From Chrysopilus asiliformis (lineage: Eukaryota > Arthropoda > Insecta > Diptera > Rhagionidae), in assembly GCA_964034945.1 (NCBI GenBank), contig OZ035961.1, positions 29,179,684 through 29,243,683 on the forward strand: 64,000 nucleotides of DNA. The letters are read 5' to 3'. The translations under genes were made by a program, and so were the position numbers. The notes below the pieces were generated by a model that worked only from the letters and a program-made list of their open reading frames with translations, did not search any database and was not told the origin of the DNA. Each line of letters begins with the position of its first letter. The first letter of the stretch is position 1. Below are positions 34,249 to 47,395 of the stretch, piece by piece.

Positions 34249-34683
34249 AGTTCAAAAATTAATCTAGAGCACAAAAAACGCCAATAATTCGTGCGTGGCT
34301 ATTCCGACAAACGCAGGCATCCTTATTTTTTGGGAAAATTAGAATGAGAGAATTTTTGAGGTGTCTAATCAACAAAATACTGTCAAAATTTAAAATTAGG
34401 TCCTGTAAGAGAAACGTCAATTTGTTAAAATTTTGAAATTTGTGCCCGAAGGTCGTGTAAGAGAAACGTCAATTTCCCAAAAGTGGTCAAGACAGTGATT
34501 TCTGATTTTTCCCCCGTTTTTCTGTTCCGTACACAAAAAATTTTGCGAAACGGATATCTAGAGTATCTGGTATTTTCATGGTTTTCCTGTTTGAATAAGT
34601 TAATTTAATGCTTTAGAAGATTCGTCGTTTTTTTATGTATGTAAGTGGTCGCGTAGGCTACAATCGTTATGTCTTCGAACCGC

Positions 34684-35250
34684 GTCTATTTCATACGCAG
34701 GGCAAATTGCCGGGCATTTATTATTCCAGCATGGCACAGAATAATTTGATTTTACAGCCCAACATAACTATTATCAAGGCCCTGTTATACCAATAACTGA
34801 AAAATAAAAAAAAGTCTAATTGACGATCCTCAATATTTAACCCTTAAAGGCTTGATGGTACACGCGATGTACCACCTTTTTTGTAACAAATACTGCACGG
34901 TGGTATCAAAATTGTACCACCAATTAAACCGTCTTTCATTGCCGTATGATACTTTAAAATGGTACCACTAAAAAAATCAAAAAAAAAAAATTTTTTTTCG
35001 AGTGCCGGAAGGGTGAAAATATTTGCTATTTTTCTGTGCCTCTAAGGGTTAAAAGGAAAATCTCATTTAAAAAATAACTAGCAACATATGAAATGCAGGG
35101 CAAATAAATAAAAGCTATTTTACGACATTAAAAAAACTTTTAATTTTAAAAACAGCAGGGCAACGAGTTTCTTATTTTCTCATCAATACCCACTGTTTTT
35201 GATTGACCTGAAAACAGCATGGCAAAACTTGCCCTGCGTATGAAATAGAC
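34684..35250. mobile_element. Terminal-inverted-repeat element with nested insertion
   Basis: Perfect 22-bp ends begin GTCTATTTCATACGCAGGGC and continue AA. A piggyBac-like MITE lies inside at 34841-35048. The motif 'cagggcaa' recurs near 35096 and 35156. Sequence GTCTTCGA occurs just outside both ends, five bases away on the left and adjacent on the right, so an 8-bp duplication is possible but not clean. Confidence 0.7.
34841..35048. mobile_element. MITE, piggyBac-like (TTAA), nested
   Basis: It is flanked by TTAA at 34837-34840 and 35049-35052. The ends are CCCTTAAAGGC and (complement of the right end) CCCTTAGAGGC. The interior repeats 'ggtaccac'/'gtaccacc' motifs. 208 bp, non-coding, inserted in the element at 34684-35250. 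Confidence 0.78.
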
Positions 35251-37680
35251 GTCTTCGAGCCCACTATTTTGATATTTTAAACGTCAATTGGTATTTACGT
35301 ATACTTAATGGACTTCATTCCGATTAAGAAACGTATTTGAAATCATGCTAACAAAACTCAAAAGTTTCACATTTGGTTTCTGTAACCTTTCAGAAACGTT
35401 CCAGAAATACTATTTAGAAGCTGGTTTAAAAAAAAACCATATTTGCCGGGTTTATTCGGAAACCATCTAAAATATAATCAAAATGTAACCTAAATTGAAG
35501 GTTTTGTTTCTTGGGCGGGTATTAGTTCCAATATAAATGCATTTATTTAATTTTAAAAGAATAAAATAATAAGGTCAATTTCATAAGAAGGGTGAGGTAG
35601 GATCGTAGCCCACGTGACTACTCGTGGGTTAATTGAAGAGCAAATAATATCAGGCATATGGGAATTTATAATAAACTAGGATTTCTCTCATATTAGAATC
35701 TAATTCGAAAAGCTTTGAAGAACGTTTAAAGCTTAAATGATAAATCAGATTTATTTGATTTAATTGGATTGCATAATCAGGTTTCTCAAGTGAAATATAG
35801 GCTTATCGTACTTTTTTTAAATCCTTTTTTACAGCGTAGAAAATCCGTAACAACGTGGAAAGTTTGCTTTTAATAATTAAAACCCTATTTATGATGTTAA
35901 TGCCGAAAATTTCTTTTTGTACATTAGTTTTGAAATAGATTCGACAAATCAGAATTAAACATCATAACATGAAAGTCGCATACCTACAAAAGCTCCTTCT
36001 CAATAAATCATGAAAAAGAAATGATGATTACCAGAACAGAAGGCTGAGCATTACCGATTTAAGTACTGGCAAGTTTTATAAGCAGGAGCAGGATAGCAAC
36101 CAATTCATTTTGAAAATATATCAAATGAGAAGAAAAGCAGATATGGTGTATGTAGTACTAAATACAGATTATACTGAAATATTGTAGTACAGAAGACACA
36201 TGTTTCGGTAGAATACCATACAAACATTAACCGTTATATGGTAAGACAGAAAAAGAGAAAGACCTTCACCATATGTTACATAAAGTGAACTTATCGCTTA
36301 TTCCTTGTAATCTCCTCTAAAATACTCGTCTATAATATATGAATGTACCATTTAGGGAAGGCATACCTGGGAATAGTAGTTTATGTGCACACGTAACATT
36401 ATGTTCTAATAATATACCCCTATCTTTGCACAAGGACCTCAAATCGAAATAATATGTCTAAGATTAAATATATGTATTTACCTTCACATAAATATATATA
36501 TATATATATATCTATGTGTATATAGCCTAGTTTACATTCACACTTTTATCTGTGATATTTTGTGTTACGCGTATGGCTAAAATGTACACGAGTTGTTGTA
36601 ATAGCTGAAATTTGTGTTTATAAAAGGATGGATATAAACATTTTGAAATTGTGTACCTATATACCATGAATATTCGACGGACAACTACAAATATGAATAA
36701 ACCGAAACATTGAAGATAAATTCTAATAAATATAAGTACAAGAAAATATATTATATTATGTGTACAAATTTATTTTGAGACAAACCAATACTAAGACCTT
36801 GACTAGAAAAGTTAAGAGAAATTTTCTGATATCTTCTTAGAAACTTATTGCCTTAGGCTTGAGCACGAAAAGGAATTGATATCTCGTTAGAAATTTATGA
36901 TCAATAAATCAACTTATAATTGTAATACGGTATGGGAATTTTTTATTTACTTTTGATGGTATAATTTCATTCTTACCGGTAAAGTATGATTACCTATTTC
37001 CATAGAATAAAAGCAATCAAAGCATCGTAAAATATTTTAAGTGTTTTCCTAATGAGCCAATTTTCATGGGCTTAACGTTTTCATCTAGACTATTTTCTCC
37101 CTGTTTTCAGGTCCCAATTCATATTCCATCTTTAGCACACCGGGAATGTGTATACGGCAAGACGACAATCTATTATTTCATAAGGTTGAGTTAGATCAAT
37201 ATTTTACAGTCTCAATCATTTTAATAAAATAGCTTAAGGTGAAAATTTAATAACTTTCGGAAGAATGATAACAAGGAATGATAAAATTTTAACATGTAAA
37301 CGATTTCCTGTACTAACAATAATATCAATAATTCTGAAATGAAAATCCATCGTTTTGTCACAAATCATTTAAACGAAGAGAATTTTTCAGTTTTCCTGTT
37401 TATTTGTTACCGGAAATCTGTTCAAAGACACGACAGACAGCATCAAATTTGCTTAATGTAGATCAAAACCATTTTTATCCCTTATCAAGCGAAGAGGGAA
37501 AATATCGGAGTATAATTTATTCACATAAAAAAGGCCATTAAATGATTTTATCTTTTGAAAAACATAGGAATCTTTGTAACCCCTATTGTCTTTTTCAGTA
37601 TTTGTTAAATATTAATGTTTCGTATAATTCTCAGTTTTTTAAGGTAATCGAAAAAAATATTACATTCAATTTTGATGGAA
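35251..37680. other. Gene-free AT-rich stretch
   Basis: No gene recognised. It includes an (AT)n microsatellite near 36490-36512. Otherwise it appears unique. Confidence 0.45.
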
Positions 37681-37800
37681 AATCTAAAAAGCTCTCCATA
37701 AAATACGTCACGCTAACTTCGAAATTTTTGTATGAGATTCACTGTCACCGCCATACCTCAACCCCCTAAATTTGTGACGAATTTTCTGGACAGCACTTAA

Positions 37801-38000
37801 CCCTAGACCCGTGTACTGGGCACTGAGTGCCCAGAGCGATTTTTTGGGGTTATATTTTCCCATTGTATTTCTTACTTGTTTAACGAATAAACCACATTTT
37901 TATGATTTTTAAACAAACAAGCCATACATTTTCTATTAGAATTACATCTGAGTGCCCAAGTACACAATATATGGAAGTTTTATAGTACACGGGTCTAGGG
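37801..38000. mobile_element. MITE, piggyBac-like (TTAA), 200 bp
   Basis: It is flanked by TTAA at 37797-37800 and 38001-38004. The ends are perfect complements over CCCTAGACCCGTGTAC. The CCCTAG start matches the form of canonical piggyBac ends. 'Gagtgccca' recurs inside. No coding capacity. Confidence 0.85.
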
Positions 38001-38275
38001 TTAAAATAAACACAAGAAAATTACAATTGCCAAGGACCAACAGTCACATACGTTATATGTGGAGCGGACAGAAAAAAAATTATGTTTAAAAAAAACATTT
38101 ATATGGGCGAGAGGTGAAGGATTAACACATTTGAATTTTGATGTATGGAAGTGCTTTCCAAAATCATATTCTAAATACATTTCTAAATATATGCGTACTT
38201 TTCGTCCACTTAATAGAGTAATTACGGGCAAGTGTCTTTGATTAAAGGTATACTTGATGTTATTATACTCTATGT

Positions 38276-38515
38276 CAGTGCTCCGCAACCTTTATTTGCA
38301 TACGGCACACCAATTTGTTTTTCTGGAAATCCGGGGCACACCACAAAAGAAAATATAAAAAAAATTTGTGTATAAAATATTTATAATGAAAAAATTTAAA
38401 AAAAAATCCTGAAAGAATTATTAAATAGCTATTTGAAATGTTTACCGAAACGTTTACACCTAATATCATTTCCCGGCACACCAGTGTGCCGCGGCACACT
38501 GGTTGCGAAGCACTG
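38276..38515. mobile_element. hAT MITE, 240 bp
   Basis: A perfect 8-bp duplication, CTCTATGT, lies at 38268-38275 and 38516-38523. The ends are CAGTGCTCCGCAACC and (complement of the right end) CAGTGCTTCGCAACC. 'Ggcacacc' recurs subterminally. No coding capacity. Confidence 0.9.
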
Positions 38516-38559
38516 CTCTATGTGATATATCATATAAGAATATATTAGATTTGGTATAC

Positions 38560-39395
38560 CATTTGTAATGCAGCGAACCAATCATCGAACGCAAAAATGA
38601 ATTACACTAGGGTGTTAAAGAAAACAAAAGATTTTTGATTTCCATATGTCCGTCCGTATGTCTGTCCGTCTGCCCGTCCATGAATACCATCACTTTCGAA
38701 AGGATTGAGTTACGGACTTGAAATTTTTTATAGTTAAGTTTCTCGTAAATGCCAAGACTAAGTTCTTGAGCGCACAAAATCGCAGCATTCCTTTCGTCTT
38801 CCCCAACAACCAAAACCGTTCTTTACAATTTTCTCGAAAACGGTGACTTCAATTCCTTTATAATTGCGTTGCGCGGCTAAGTTTTTGGACGCATATTATC
38901 GGATCATTTTCCCCCTCTCCCATACAAAAGAAACAGTTTTTTACGATTTTCTCGAAAACGGTGAACCACACTGAAAAATTTAAGGAGGCAAATTATATTT
39001 AGAATCCTAATTGACCAAAGTGGTTGGAAAACCAATTGGATTTCCAATCATCTTGTACCAAGTACCGAAGGTACGATTTATGGAATTTTGTCTGGAAATC
39101 CAAGATTTTTCCTGTGAAAATGGTCCTCTTTGTACCATAAGGTCCATAATTCTAAATGTTCTCACAAATATTCTTAAACTTTATAAAGGAAAATTGCGTG
39201 GTACATTTGGATATGGTACAAAAATTCCAACATTGGTCAATTGGGATATGATTTTACATAACTTTTCTATACATCAAAATTCAGTCGGATGAATCATTCC
39301 CCCTCTCTCATACAAATGATAGTTTTTCATAAAAAGTTTGTTCTTCTTCATATAAAGAGTATTTGACTATTAGCCCTTGGCAATTGCATGTTTTT
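38560..39395 (-). repeat. Interspersed repeat family A, copy 2
   Basis: It contains 'gaaccaatcatcgaacgc', 'attacactagggtgtta', 'atgtccgtccgtatgtctg', 'tttcgaaaggattgag' and 'agtatttgactattagccc', in the same order as copies 1 and 3. It is interrupted by the element at 39010-39242. Confidence 0.7.
39010..39242. mobile_element. Terminal-inverted-repeat insertion inside family A
   Basis: The ends 'attgaccaaagtggttggaa' and 'ttccaacattggtcaat' are imperfect complements. The segment interrupts the alignment of family A copy 2 to copies 1 and 3. No coding capacity; the target duplication is unclear. Confidence 0.5.
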
Positions 39396-39469
39396 ATTAT
39401 ATATGTATTTTCTAATAAATTGTTTTGTGTCTATGTAAATACTTATGTACCTAGATACCTAAGTTTTCA

Positions 39470-39715
39470 AATCGTTGGAAGCTTCCATGCAAATTTGTCG
39501 GAAAAGAATCTTATCTGGGTGTTTTTGGGGTTGCTGAATGCCATTCTGACGTTTAGAAGTATATAAGGACAACGAGAGGTACTGTAAGGACACCGTATTT
39601 ATTTTGTCTCTCAAATTTCCGGAAAAAAAATCTGATTTGGATGTTTTTGGGGTTTTTGGGTTTGATCCTGAAATCAAAAAGTCCGTAAGGATATCCCAAA
39701 AGCAAGGATATATAT
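39470..39715 (-). repeat. Interspersed repeat family D, partial copy
   Basis: It holds 'tgtaaggacaccg', 'aaatttccggaaaaaaaatctgatttgg' and 'aaaaagtccgtaaggata', matching 48700-48960. Confidence 0.55.
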
Positions 39716-39743
39716 TTTGATTTGGAAAACTATTAAATTAAAC

Positions 39744-40352
39744 ATAACAAAAGCTATAATTGCCAATCTGGCAATCATTGGAGACCCGTATGGTGATATT
39801 CGTATCAAAATTCGAACAGTTATACCAAAATTCCACTTTGAAGTCAAACTTTCCAATAAGATTTTTTAAAATTTAATCCAATCGGATTTTGATGTATGGG
39901 AGTTTTATGTAGAATCACATCCTAAATAACTTTTGTTCTTGGACTTTTTTGATAAGATGCACCGTTTTTGAGATATTCATAAAAAACGATTTCGTTCTTA
40001 TGGGGGGTACCCCCCTAATGGTTCATTTTTGCCCATTAACGAACTTAGCCTCGCATTTTACGAAAAACGGATCTGTGCAAACTTTCAAGTCTCTAGCTCA
40101 ATCCGTGCGCCCGCAATCCGCGCCACAGACAGACGGACAGACAGACAGACGGACAGACAGACAGACGGACAGACAGACAGACGGACAGACAGACAGACGG
40201 ACAGACAGACGGACGGACATGCAGAAATTAAATATTTTTATCATTCTAAACACACTGGTGTAATTCATTTTTTTGTGCGATGACGGGATCTTGGCGTTAC
40301 AAACGGCAAGGCAAAGTTAATATACCCTTTGGTTTCACCATACGGGTATAAA
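39744..40352 (+). repeat. Interspersed repeat family B (mini-me-like), copy 1
   Basis: It starts 'acataacaaaagctataatt', ends 'catacgggtataaaaa', and carries a GACA/GACG microsatellite at about 40128-40220. It matches 46092-47057 end to end apart from microsatellite length. A fixed body with an internal (GTCY)n tract and a following conserved block is the layout of dipteran mini-me elements. No protein is encoded. Confidence 0.75.
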
Positions 40353-40454
40353 AAACAGAATTTAAAAAAAAAAGTTTTCTAATGTTATACACTTTCAAAA
40401 TGCGTTAAAATGTATAGGAGAAATGTTCCCACCATTAGTGGTTGCAGAGAAATT

Positions 40455-40785
40455 TTCCAGAGAAATGCTTTTCACAATTTTATATTTTGATAAAACTATA
40501 ATGTGTATTTTGATGGTCTGTCTATGTTGGAGCTAAACTTCAGGCCAATCGGTTCAGTAGTTTCCCCGCGAAAGGGTAACATAGCGTAAAGACTAAGTTT
40601 CGAAAAAACTTTACCCCTTCCCTTGCTCCCCCCCACCCCTCGCGCTACTTTTCCGTATGCCTATTTTGGAATCAGAACTACCACAGATACTCATGCTAAA
40701 TTTCAAATCAATCGGTTCAGCCGTTTTTGCGTGAAAGAGGAACAGACAGACACCAACTCATTTTTATATATTAGTATGATGATAT
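40455..40785 (+). repeat. Old interspersed repeat tail
   Basis: Two phrases, 'ccaatcggttcagtagtttcc' and 'tcaatcggttcagccgttttt gcgtgaaagaggaacagacagac', are of a kind found at many insect repeat tails. The element type cannot be assigned. Confidence 0.4.
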
Positions 40786-40789
40786 GATG

Positions 40790-42940
40790 TGTGCTGAGTT
40801 CAAAATACAAATGCTACGCCCAACACTTTATATTTTTATCAAAATATACAATTTTGAAGTATTTTGCTGGAAAGCCTGAAAATTTAGTGGGAGAACTTTG
40901 TTTTGTGTTTTTTGGCGCATCTTGAAAGTGTATAACATAAGAAAATTTGATTTTTGAATTGTATTTTTACAAGATTTCTTTTTAATTAACCTTTGAACAG
41001 GATAGAAGATTTTGTTCTTTGAAATCCAACAAAAAATTGACCTACACCAAAAAAAAAGCTTTCGTTTTTTAAAGAAAAAATAAATCAATTATATTCGAAT
41101 ATCAAAAATAAATTAATTCTCAAGAGCAGTCTTTCTGTATAAAATAACGATTATCAAAGAGCAAAGATGTAGGGTAATTTTCATATAAGATTTCCTTTCT
41201 AAACGGAATTTCTTTTTTTTTACTTCAAATTTCCCTTTTGTACCTTGAAACCACTTAATGCTTCAACGTGCAGATAAGCTGTAAATTTATACGTTTCTGC
41301 TCAAGTCCTAGACCACTTGAATGAATCCTTTTACTACACTGGTCGTCCTACATTTCATTCTAGGGCGCGCGACCGTATTAGATACCATATCTATGTAGTT
41401 CATCATAGGAAACTTACCTTATTTGCAAGATTTAGGATGGAATGTGTGGTATAAAATTTTGAAAAGTTTATGTACGTATTGCTGGTTGAGGCTTTTATTC
41501 CCATGAAAGTGAATTTCAAGGTTTGCACATTAATCTTTACAGTTTTCGAGATTACTTATAAAATCTCTATGTACGTATGGAAACTGCTTGTTTGATTTGT
41601 ATTAACACTTTCTACTAGAATTTTTGGAGTGTGTCACGTACCATTCCTTTTACTTATGAAAATTATCACTAAAATCTCCAATTTTTTAAGTACTGAATGT
41701 AACTTTAATGGATTTAAGCAGTTTTCCGCAATTTCCCCAAAAACAGTTAATTGAGTTTTAAAAAAAAATCAGACGGAGGATGTTTTCAATATTTTATTCA
41801 CTAAAATTATAATTTCTTGGAACGAATAACTTTAAGAAAGTTTAGTACAATAACTTTTGGGTTTATTTTATATCGCTGCCCTCAAGAAAATCAATATCGA
41901 GAGTCGAACTTGACATATACGAAGATAATGCTTTCAGTCGATTTCCATATTAAGTTGATGTAAAGCCGATATCTACAAATACGTATATGTCTAAAATTAT
42001 ACATTCTTTGTCAATTAAATAATAATAATAAAGAACCCTGTTGTGAGCCGCGTGTATGTATTTTTTTTTTTTTTGAAAATTTTATTATTCATAAAGTTAG
42101 TGGAATTATGGCCATATAATTAAAAGCAACCGGCAGGAACTGATATGAAATTCTCGGTGTATAATAATAAATGAATGGAATATACCATCAGTAGTAAATA
42201 TTCATGGCCATTGGGTACAATTTTATTATTTTTCATACAAATCTAGAATTAATAACTGGTGTTAACGAGATATTAAAGAGATCTTATCTTAAGTTTATTG
42301 TTTTTTATTGAATTTTTCTCTTGGTTAACCATTTTGGCTAAAGTTTTTTTTTATATATACATGGCTTTATTTTTGTAAGGTTTATTTCTTTTTCATTTTG
42401 TTTTGTTTTGGTGGTTAGCATGCAAAAATTATAGTATTTATTAGTCTAGGGGTTCTAAGGACCCAAAATACTCATTTACAGTGGGTTAACCTGGAAGAAA
42501 GCCCTAGTAAGGTAACAAAAATTAACAGCATACCTGGCCATTTGGTGCGTCGTTAATGGTGAGTCAGGGTAATAAATAAATAAATGTATAAATTTCCAAA
42601 CAGCTAATATTATTTTATAGCTATAAGGGAAATTAGTTGTAAGTTCACCGACTCGACTCTAGGGACCCGACCCCCAACTGACTGTTGATGGTGTCTTAAA
42701 TATAGTTTTGAAAGCATGAATAACCAATGTAAGAAGCTCTGCTCTGCGTGAAAGGGAATTAATATAAAATTAAAGAGCCGATAAGGATATTTCCAAATGT
42801 TAAAGAATTATTCGTAATCATCGATTGTGCTTTTAAAATACAAAAATGCTACTCGGTTATTTCTTATAATTTTGATACCTTTAACAGCTAGTAAACCTAG
42901 TGGATGATTCGATATACATTTTATGTTAAAAGAAAAAAAA
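40790..42940. other. Gene-free AT-rich stretch
   Basis: No gene or bounded element recognised. Confidence 0.45.
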
Positions 42941-42944
42941 ACAT

Positions 42945-43320
42945 AAGAATCGTCAAATACTCTATATGTTGACGAACAAAATGTTTATTTTCAACAATCA
43001 ATTTGTATAGAAGAGGGGAAGAGTAGTGATTCGATTGGATTTTAAAATCATATTCTAATGATATTTTACCTTTATAAATATTTCAATACGATTAACCGTT
43101 TTCGAGAAAATTAGAAAAAAAAGTATTCAATTTGTATGGGGGAGTTATTCAACTGGATTTTGATATATAAATAAGTCATGTAAAATCATATTCTAAACAC
43201 ATTTCATCTTCATAATTTTTTCGATACGATGCCAATTTTTCAACATTTTTTTATGATTTTAACAAAAAATTGGTTAATTTAACAATGATTTTATTCATAA
43301 AACCAATTTTCTCTGAGTGT
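42945..43320 (+). repeat. Interspersed repeat family A, reverse partial copy
   Basis: 'cgtcaaatactctatatgttgacgaacaaaatgttta' and 'ccgttttcgagaaaattag' are the complements of segments in copies 1-3. Confidence 0.5.
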
Positions 43321-43479
43321 AGTACTCACATATTTTACTTTAATAAAAAAAAAATAATTCAAGATTGACAAGGAAGCCGTCTATGGTTTTTAATATTCAG
43401 AATTAGTATTTTTATTTTTATTTTTTGAGAAAAATGAATGTTTCGATGTATTCAAAAATTGCCTAACTTAAGGCTCTTA

Positions 43480-44035
43480 TAAAAGACTAACTTGCATACC
43501 CGTCGTTGCCGGGTTAAGTTTTTGTATAAATTTCAGAAAACGAAAAAACCGGAAAGAACTTAAAAACTTTTCAGAAAAATCTTATCCTTGCAGCACTCTC
43601 CGTTGCGAATTAGTCTAACACCAGAGTCTTGACCAGCGACTCCGAAAACCCCTTAATGCCAATTTTTCCCGACAGAAAACGAGAAATAATATTCGCATTA
43701 TCCTTACAGGACCTTTCGTTAGGATTTTTGAAATTGTAACACCGGATTCGTGATCAGCGACCCCAAAAACCCCCGAGTGAAACTTTTCAGCCTCCTATTG
43801 AGCAGGATTCATGGCGAAAATCACGGTTTAAAAACACCCAAACACCCAAATCCCCTTTACTCCCCGTTTACCCCCCTAGCGGTAAAATTTCGGAAAACCC
43901 CGCCTTAGTGAGCGCCTACGTGATGGTTGGGACATACTGTGAAAGTTTCAAGTTTCTAGCTTTAGGGGTTTGGGCTGGGCGTTGATGAGTCAGTCAGTCA
44001 GTCAATCAGGTTAAACGATTTTATATATAGAGATA
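43480..44035 (-). repeat. Interspersed repeat family C, reverse copy
   Basis: It carries 'ttatccttacaggacctttcgtt', 'ccggattcgtgatcagcgaccccaaaaaccccc' and a TCAG run (gtcagtcagtcagtcaatcag), ending 'ttttatatatagaga'. These are complements of segments at 58622-58930 and 62041-62360. Confidence 0.6.
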
Positions 44036-46080
44036 CTTAAAAATACATATATTTTTTTTAATGCTATTTATAGTTATTTTAGACACTTTTATAACAGGAA
44101 AACATCAAAATATAAAATTTCGGGGTTGTCAAATTTTCATTTTGGCAAATTTTGGCCAAAATTTAGACAAAATTCAATATTGTGCGGCGTTTGGTTGCTT
44201 AAAATCTACTCGTCTTGGGTTTTGATAAAATAATATAAATCCACGCAAATGTATTCAAAATAGACTTTCAGAGTGAAAATGTTTTTCAATGTCGAAACCT
44301 GGAGAGCAGAGCTTTCCTGTTTCCAAACACTCTTGGCTTTTTAAAATACACACGTTCAACCTTTCGACATTAAAGATCGAGATCGAGACTAAAGATCGAG
44401 ATTTTCCGATTTTTCCCAAAAGGAAATTTGTAAACAAATCATAAAAATTTAAACGCAATTTCAAATAAAGAAAATTTAACGTATATCAAAATAAAATTAT
44501 TCAAAAACATTTTTCTTTTAATTTCTAGAAAAAAAAATTACAAAAGAAAAAATTCGTTTTAGTTTTATAAATCTTTAGTTAAAACTTTCACAATCTTTGT
44601 GATTAAAATTCGGTTCACCTTTTGCCCAAAGTTGATGCTTTTTTGTGTTTTTACATTCTAAAAGTAACGGTGACCACATCTGATTTCTCCTTTCTTCTGC
44701 TTTATTGTTTTTCCTTGACTTTTGCGGTTTTCATTTCAACCTTACTACAACTTTGCAGAATATAAGTTTTCTTATATCAATCGTATTATCTATTAAATAA
44801 ATAGACAGCTATTAATTCAAACAGACAATTATTTGAGGCCCATAGGTAAAATCTATTTAAGCACAAACTTCTTTAATGAACCAACAGAATTAACTAGCTA
44901 GTGCTTTATCACTCTTCAACCAGGCATAATACTCGAATTAATATTCTGAATACGAATGCGACAATATAAGGATAAAATGTATATATTTATTCATATCTAT
45001 ACATTCACATTCACAATTTATTTAAATTGTTTTTAGAATACATGGTAATAGGGGATAGTCAGGTATTTTCGTTCGACCAACTCCAGAAATGTGGGTGTAT
45101 AATCATCGGTTGATCCTAAAATTTAATACGTATTTTCACATACATATAAAATAGATATGCTGTAAAAATGAATAGATATTTGTATAGTATGAATTGCAGA
45201 AGAAAATGATGAATAAAACTATTTGTGGTATCCGAAAGGGTTGCTCGGACTTTACGTGCCATCATTTATGTTTTGGCCTACTACTTATCATGATGATGAT
45301 GATGGCCAGATATCTAGATAGCCGTTTACATAAGCAATGATTAAACGAAAACTTCAAAAGGTTATTTTGTGCTAAAAGGTAATATGATATCTCACAGATT
45401 TAATGGTATCTTGGGATATATATTAATGGGCGTAAAAATATACCATTTTTTTCTTGTTCTTCTGCCCCACATCATTTTCAAATATCTATACAAAATATAT
45501 TTATATGTGTAGATACATTAAATGTTATGACTGAAAGTTTTTCACGCTATACCATGACGCTATGTTTAACTTTTGTAATAAGTGAAAAATGACCGAGGTA
45601 ATATTACTAACTATACTGTACGATGCTATGCTATTTGCGAAACAGTCAAAATTTATACAGAGCGGAAAGATAAATTATATGAAATTTGGTCGGAAAGGGA
45701 TCTATCAAGGATGATAAATAGGACCCTTTTACTATAAAATATGTATTTAGTTAAATATAATTCGTTAATCTTAACCAAATGTAAATTAGTAAATAATATT
45801 CTCCACTGTTTATAACACAAAGTTTCTGGAAAACCATGAAAAACTTTCGTGCATGATTAAAAAATCAATAAACGGTTTTCTTATGAATAATAACAAAATT
45901 TGTGGCTTAACAAAATTAAATACAGATTATAATCTAAGTTATATTTTAAATAATACAAAAATTATATGAAAAATTCCGTATTTACCAGCAGAAAAATTAT
46001 TCCGTATTTAGCTTTTGAGCTGATATGTAGTGTGTGAGATACCAGATCTCAAATCAGTAGTTTCGAAATAAAACGCGAAA
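44036..46080. other. Gene-free AT-rich stretch
   Basis: No gene or bounded element recognised; only short simple repeats such as (ATG)n near 45290. Confidence 0.45.
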
Positions 46081-46091
46081 AAATAAATTGC

Positions 46092-47057
46092 GATTTTTAA
46101 ACATAATAAAAGCTATAATTGCCTATCTGGCAATCATTGGAGACCCGTATGGTGATATTGGTATCAAAATTGGAACAGTTGTACCAAAATTCCAATTTGA
46201 AGTCAAACTTTCCAATAAGATTTTTTAAGATTTATTCCAATTGGATTTTGATGTATGGGAGTTTTATGTAGAATTATATCCTAAATTACTTTTGTTCTTG
46301 CACTTTTTTGATAAGATGCACCGTTTTTGAGATATTCGCATAAAACGTTTTCGTTCGTATGGGGGGTACCCCCCCTAATGGTCCATTTTTGCCCATTAAC
46401 GAACTTAGCCTCGCATTTTACAAAAAACGGATCCACGCAAAAGTCTCTAGCTCAATCCGTGCGCTCGCAATCCGCGCCACAGACAGACAGACAGACGGAC
46501 AGACAGACGGACAGACAGACGGACAGACAGACGGACAGACAGACGGACAGACAGACGGACAGACAGACGGACAGACAGACGGACAGACGGACAGACAGAC
46601 GGACAGACAGACGGACAGACAGACGGACGGACAGACGGACAGACAGACGGACAGACAGACGGACAGACAGACGGACAGACAGACGGACAGACAGACGGAC
46701 AGACAGACGGACAGACAGACGGACAGACAGACGGACAGACAGACGGACAGACAGACGGACAGACAGACGGACAGACAGACGGACAGACAGACGGACAGAC
46801 AGACGGACAGACAGACGGACAGACAGACGGACAGACAGACGGACAGACAGACGGACAGACAGACGGACAGACAGACGGACAGACAGACGGACAGACAGAC
46901 GGACAGACAGACGGACGGACATGCAAAATTCAATTTTTTTTATCATTCTAAACACACTGGTGTAATTCATTTTTTTGTGTGATGACGGGATCTTGGCGTT
47001 ACAAACGGTAAGGCAAAGTTAGTATACTCTTTGGTTTCACCATACGGGTATAAAAAG
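46092..47057 (+). repeat. Interspersed repeat family B (mini-me-like), copy 2
   Basis: It matches 39744-40352 from 'aacataataaaagctataatt' to 'catacgggtataaaaa'. The difference in length comes from a greatly expanded internal microsatellite. Confidence 0.78.
46481..46923 (+). repeat. Expanded GACA/GACG microsatellite with 12-bp higher-order unit
   Basis: About 440 bp of 4-mers, organised almost throughout as the 12-mer AGACAGACGGAC. There are a few phase breaks near 46588 and 46627. It is open in several frames only because the repeat contains no stop codon; these are not genes. The copy-1 counterpart is about 90 bp. Confidence 0.95.
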
Positions 47058-47395
47058 TCGCTTTTTTGGATTTTCACAAAATGTTGATAGGCTCTAAACG
47101 AATGATAAAAATAGAAATTTTTGGGTGCAGAATTTTAATGAAAATTCACTATCAATGCCACCGTTTTCATTGTAATTGAATTTTTCCACTGTATTTTTCT
47201 GAGTAATACTAGTAGTAATATTTAGTACAAGACACCAAACCAACAGAAATTTGTTACCAAGGGAGATAGGATGAAGTTATGATAGCAGATAATATTCGAT
47301 ATTTGTACGGAAAAATTCAAGTAGAGTGAAACCTGTATAAAACGAAAACCTGTCTAAGCCGGTCAAACTTCTTGGTCCCGTGCGAATCTAGCTTA

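Noticed and set aside
46481..46923. CRISPR-like array
   Set aside because: Units are uniform 4-mers and 12-mers with no unique spacers; it is a microsatellite in a eukaryotic repeat.
46327..46982. Long open frames of about 160-210 codons in several frames
   Set aside because: They are produced by the GACA/GACG microsatellite, which contains no stop codon in most frames; translations are RTDR/QTDR or CLSV repeats.
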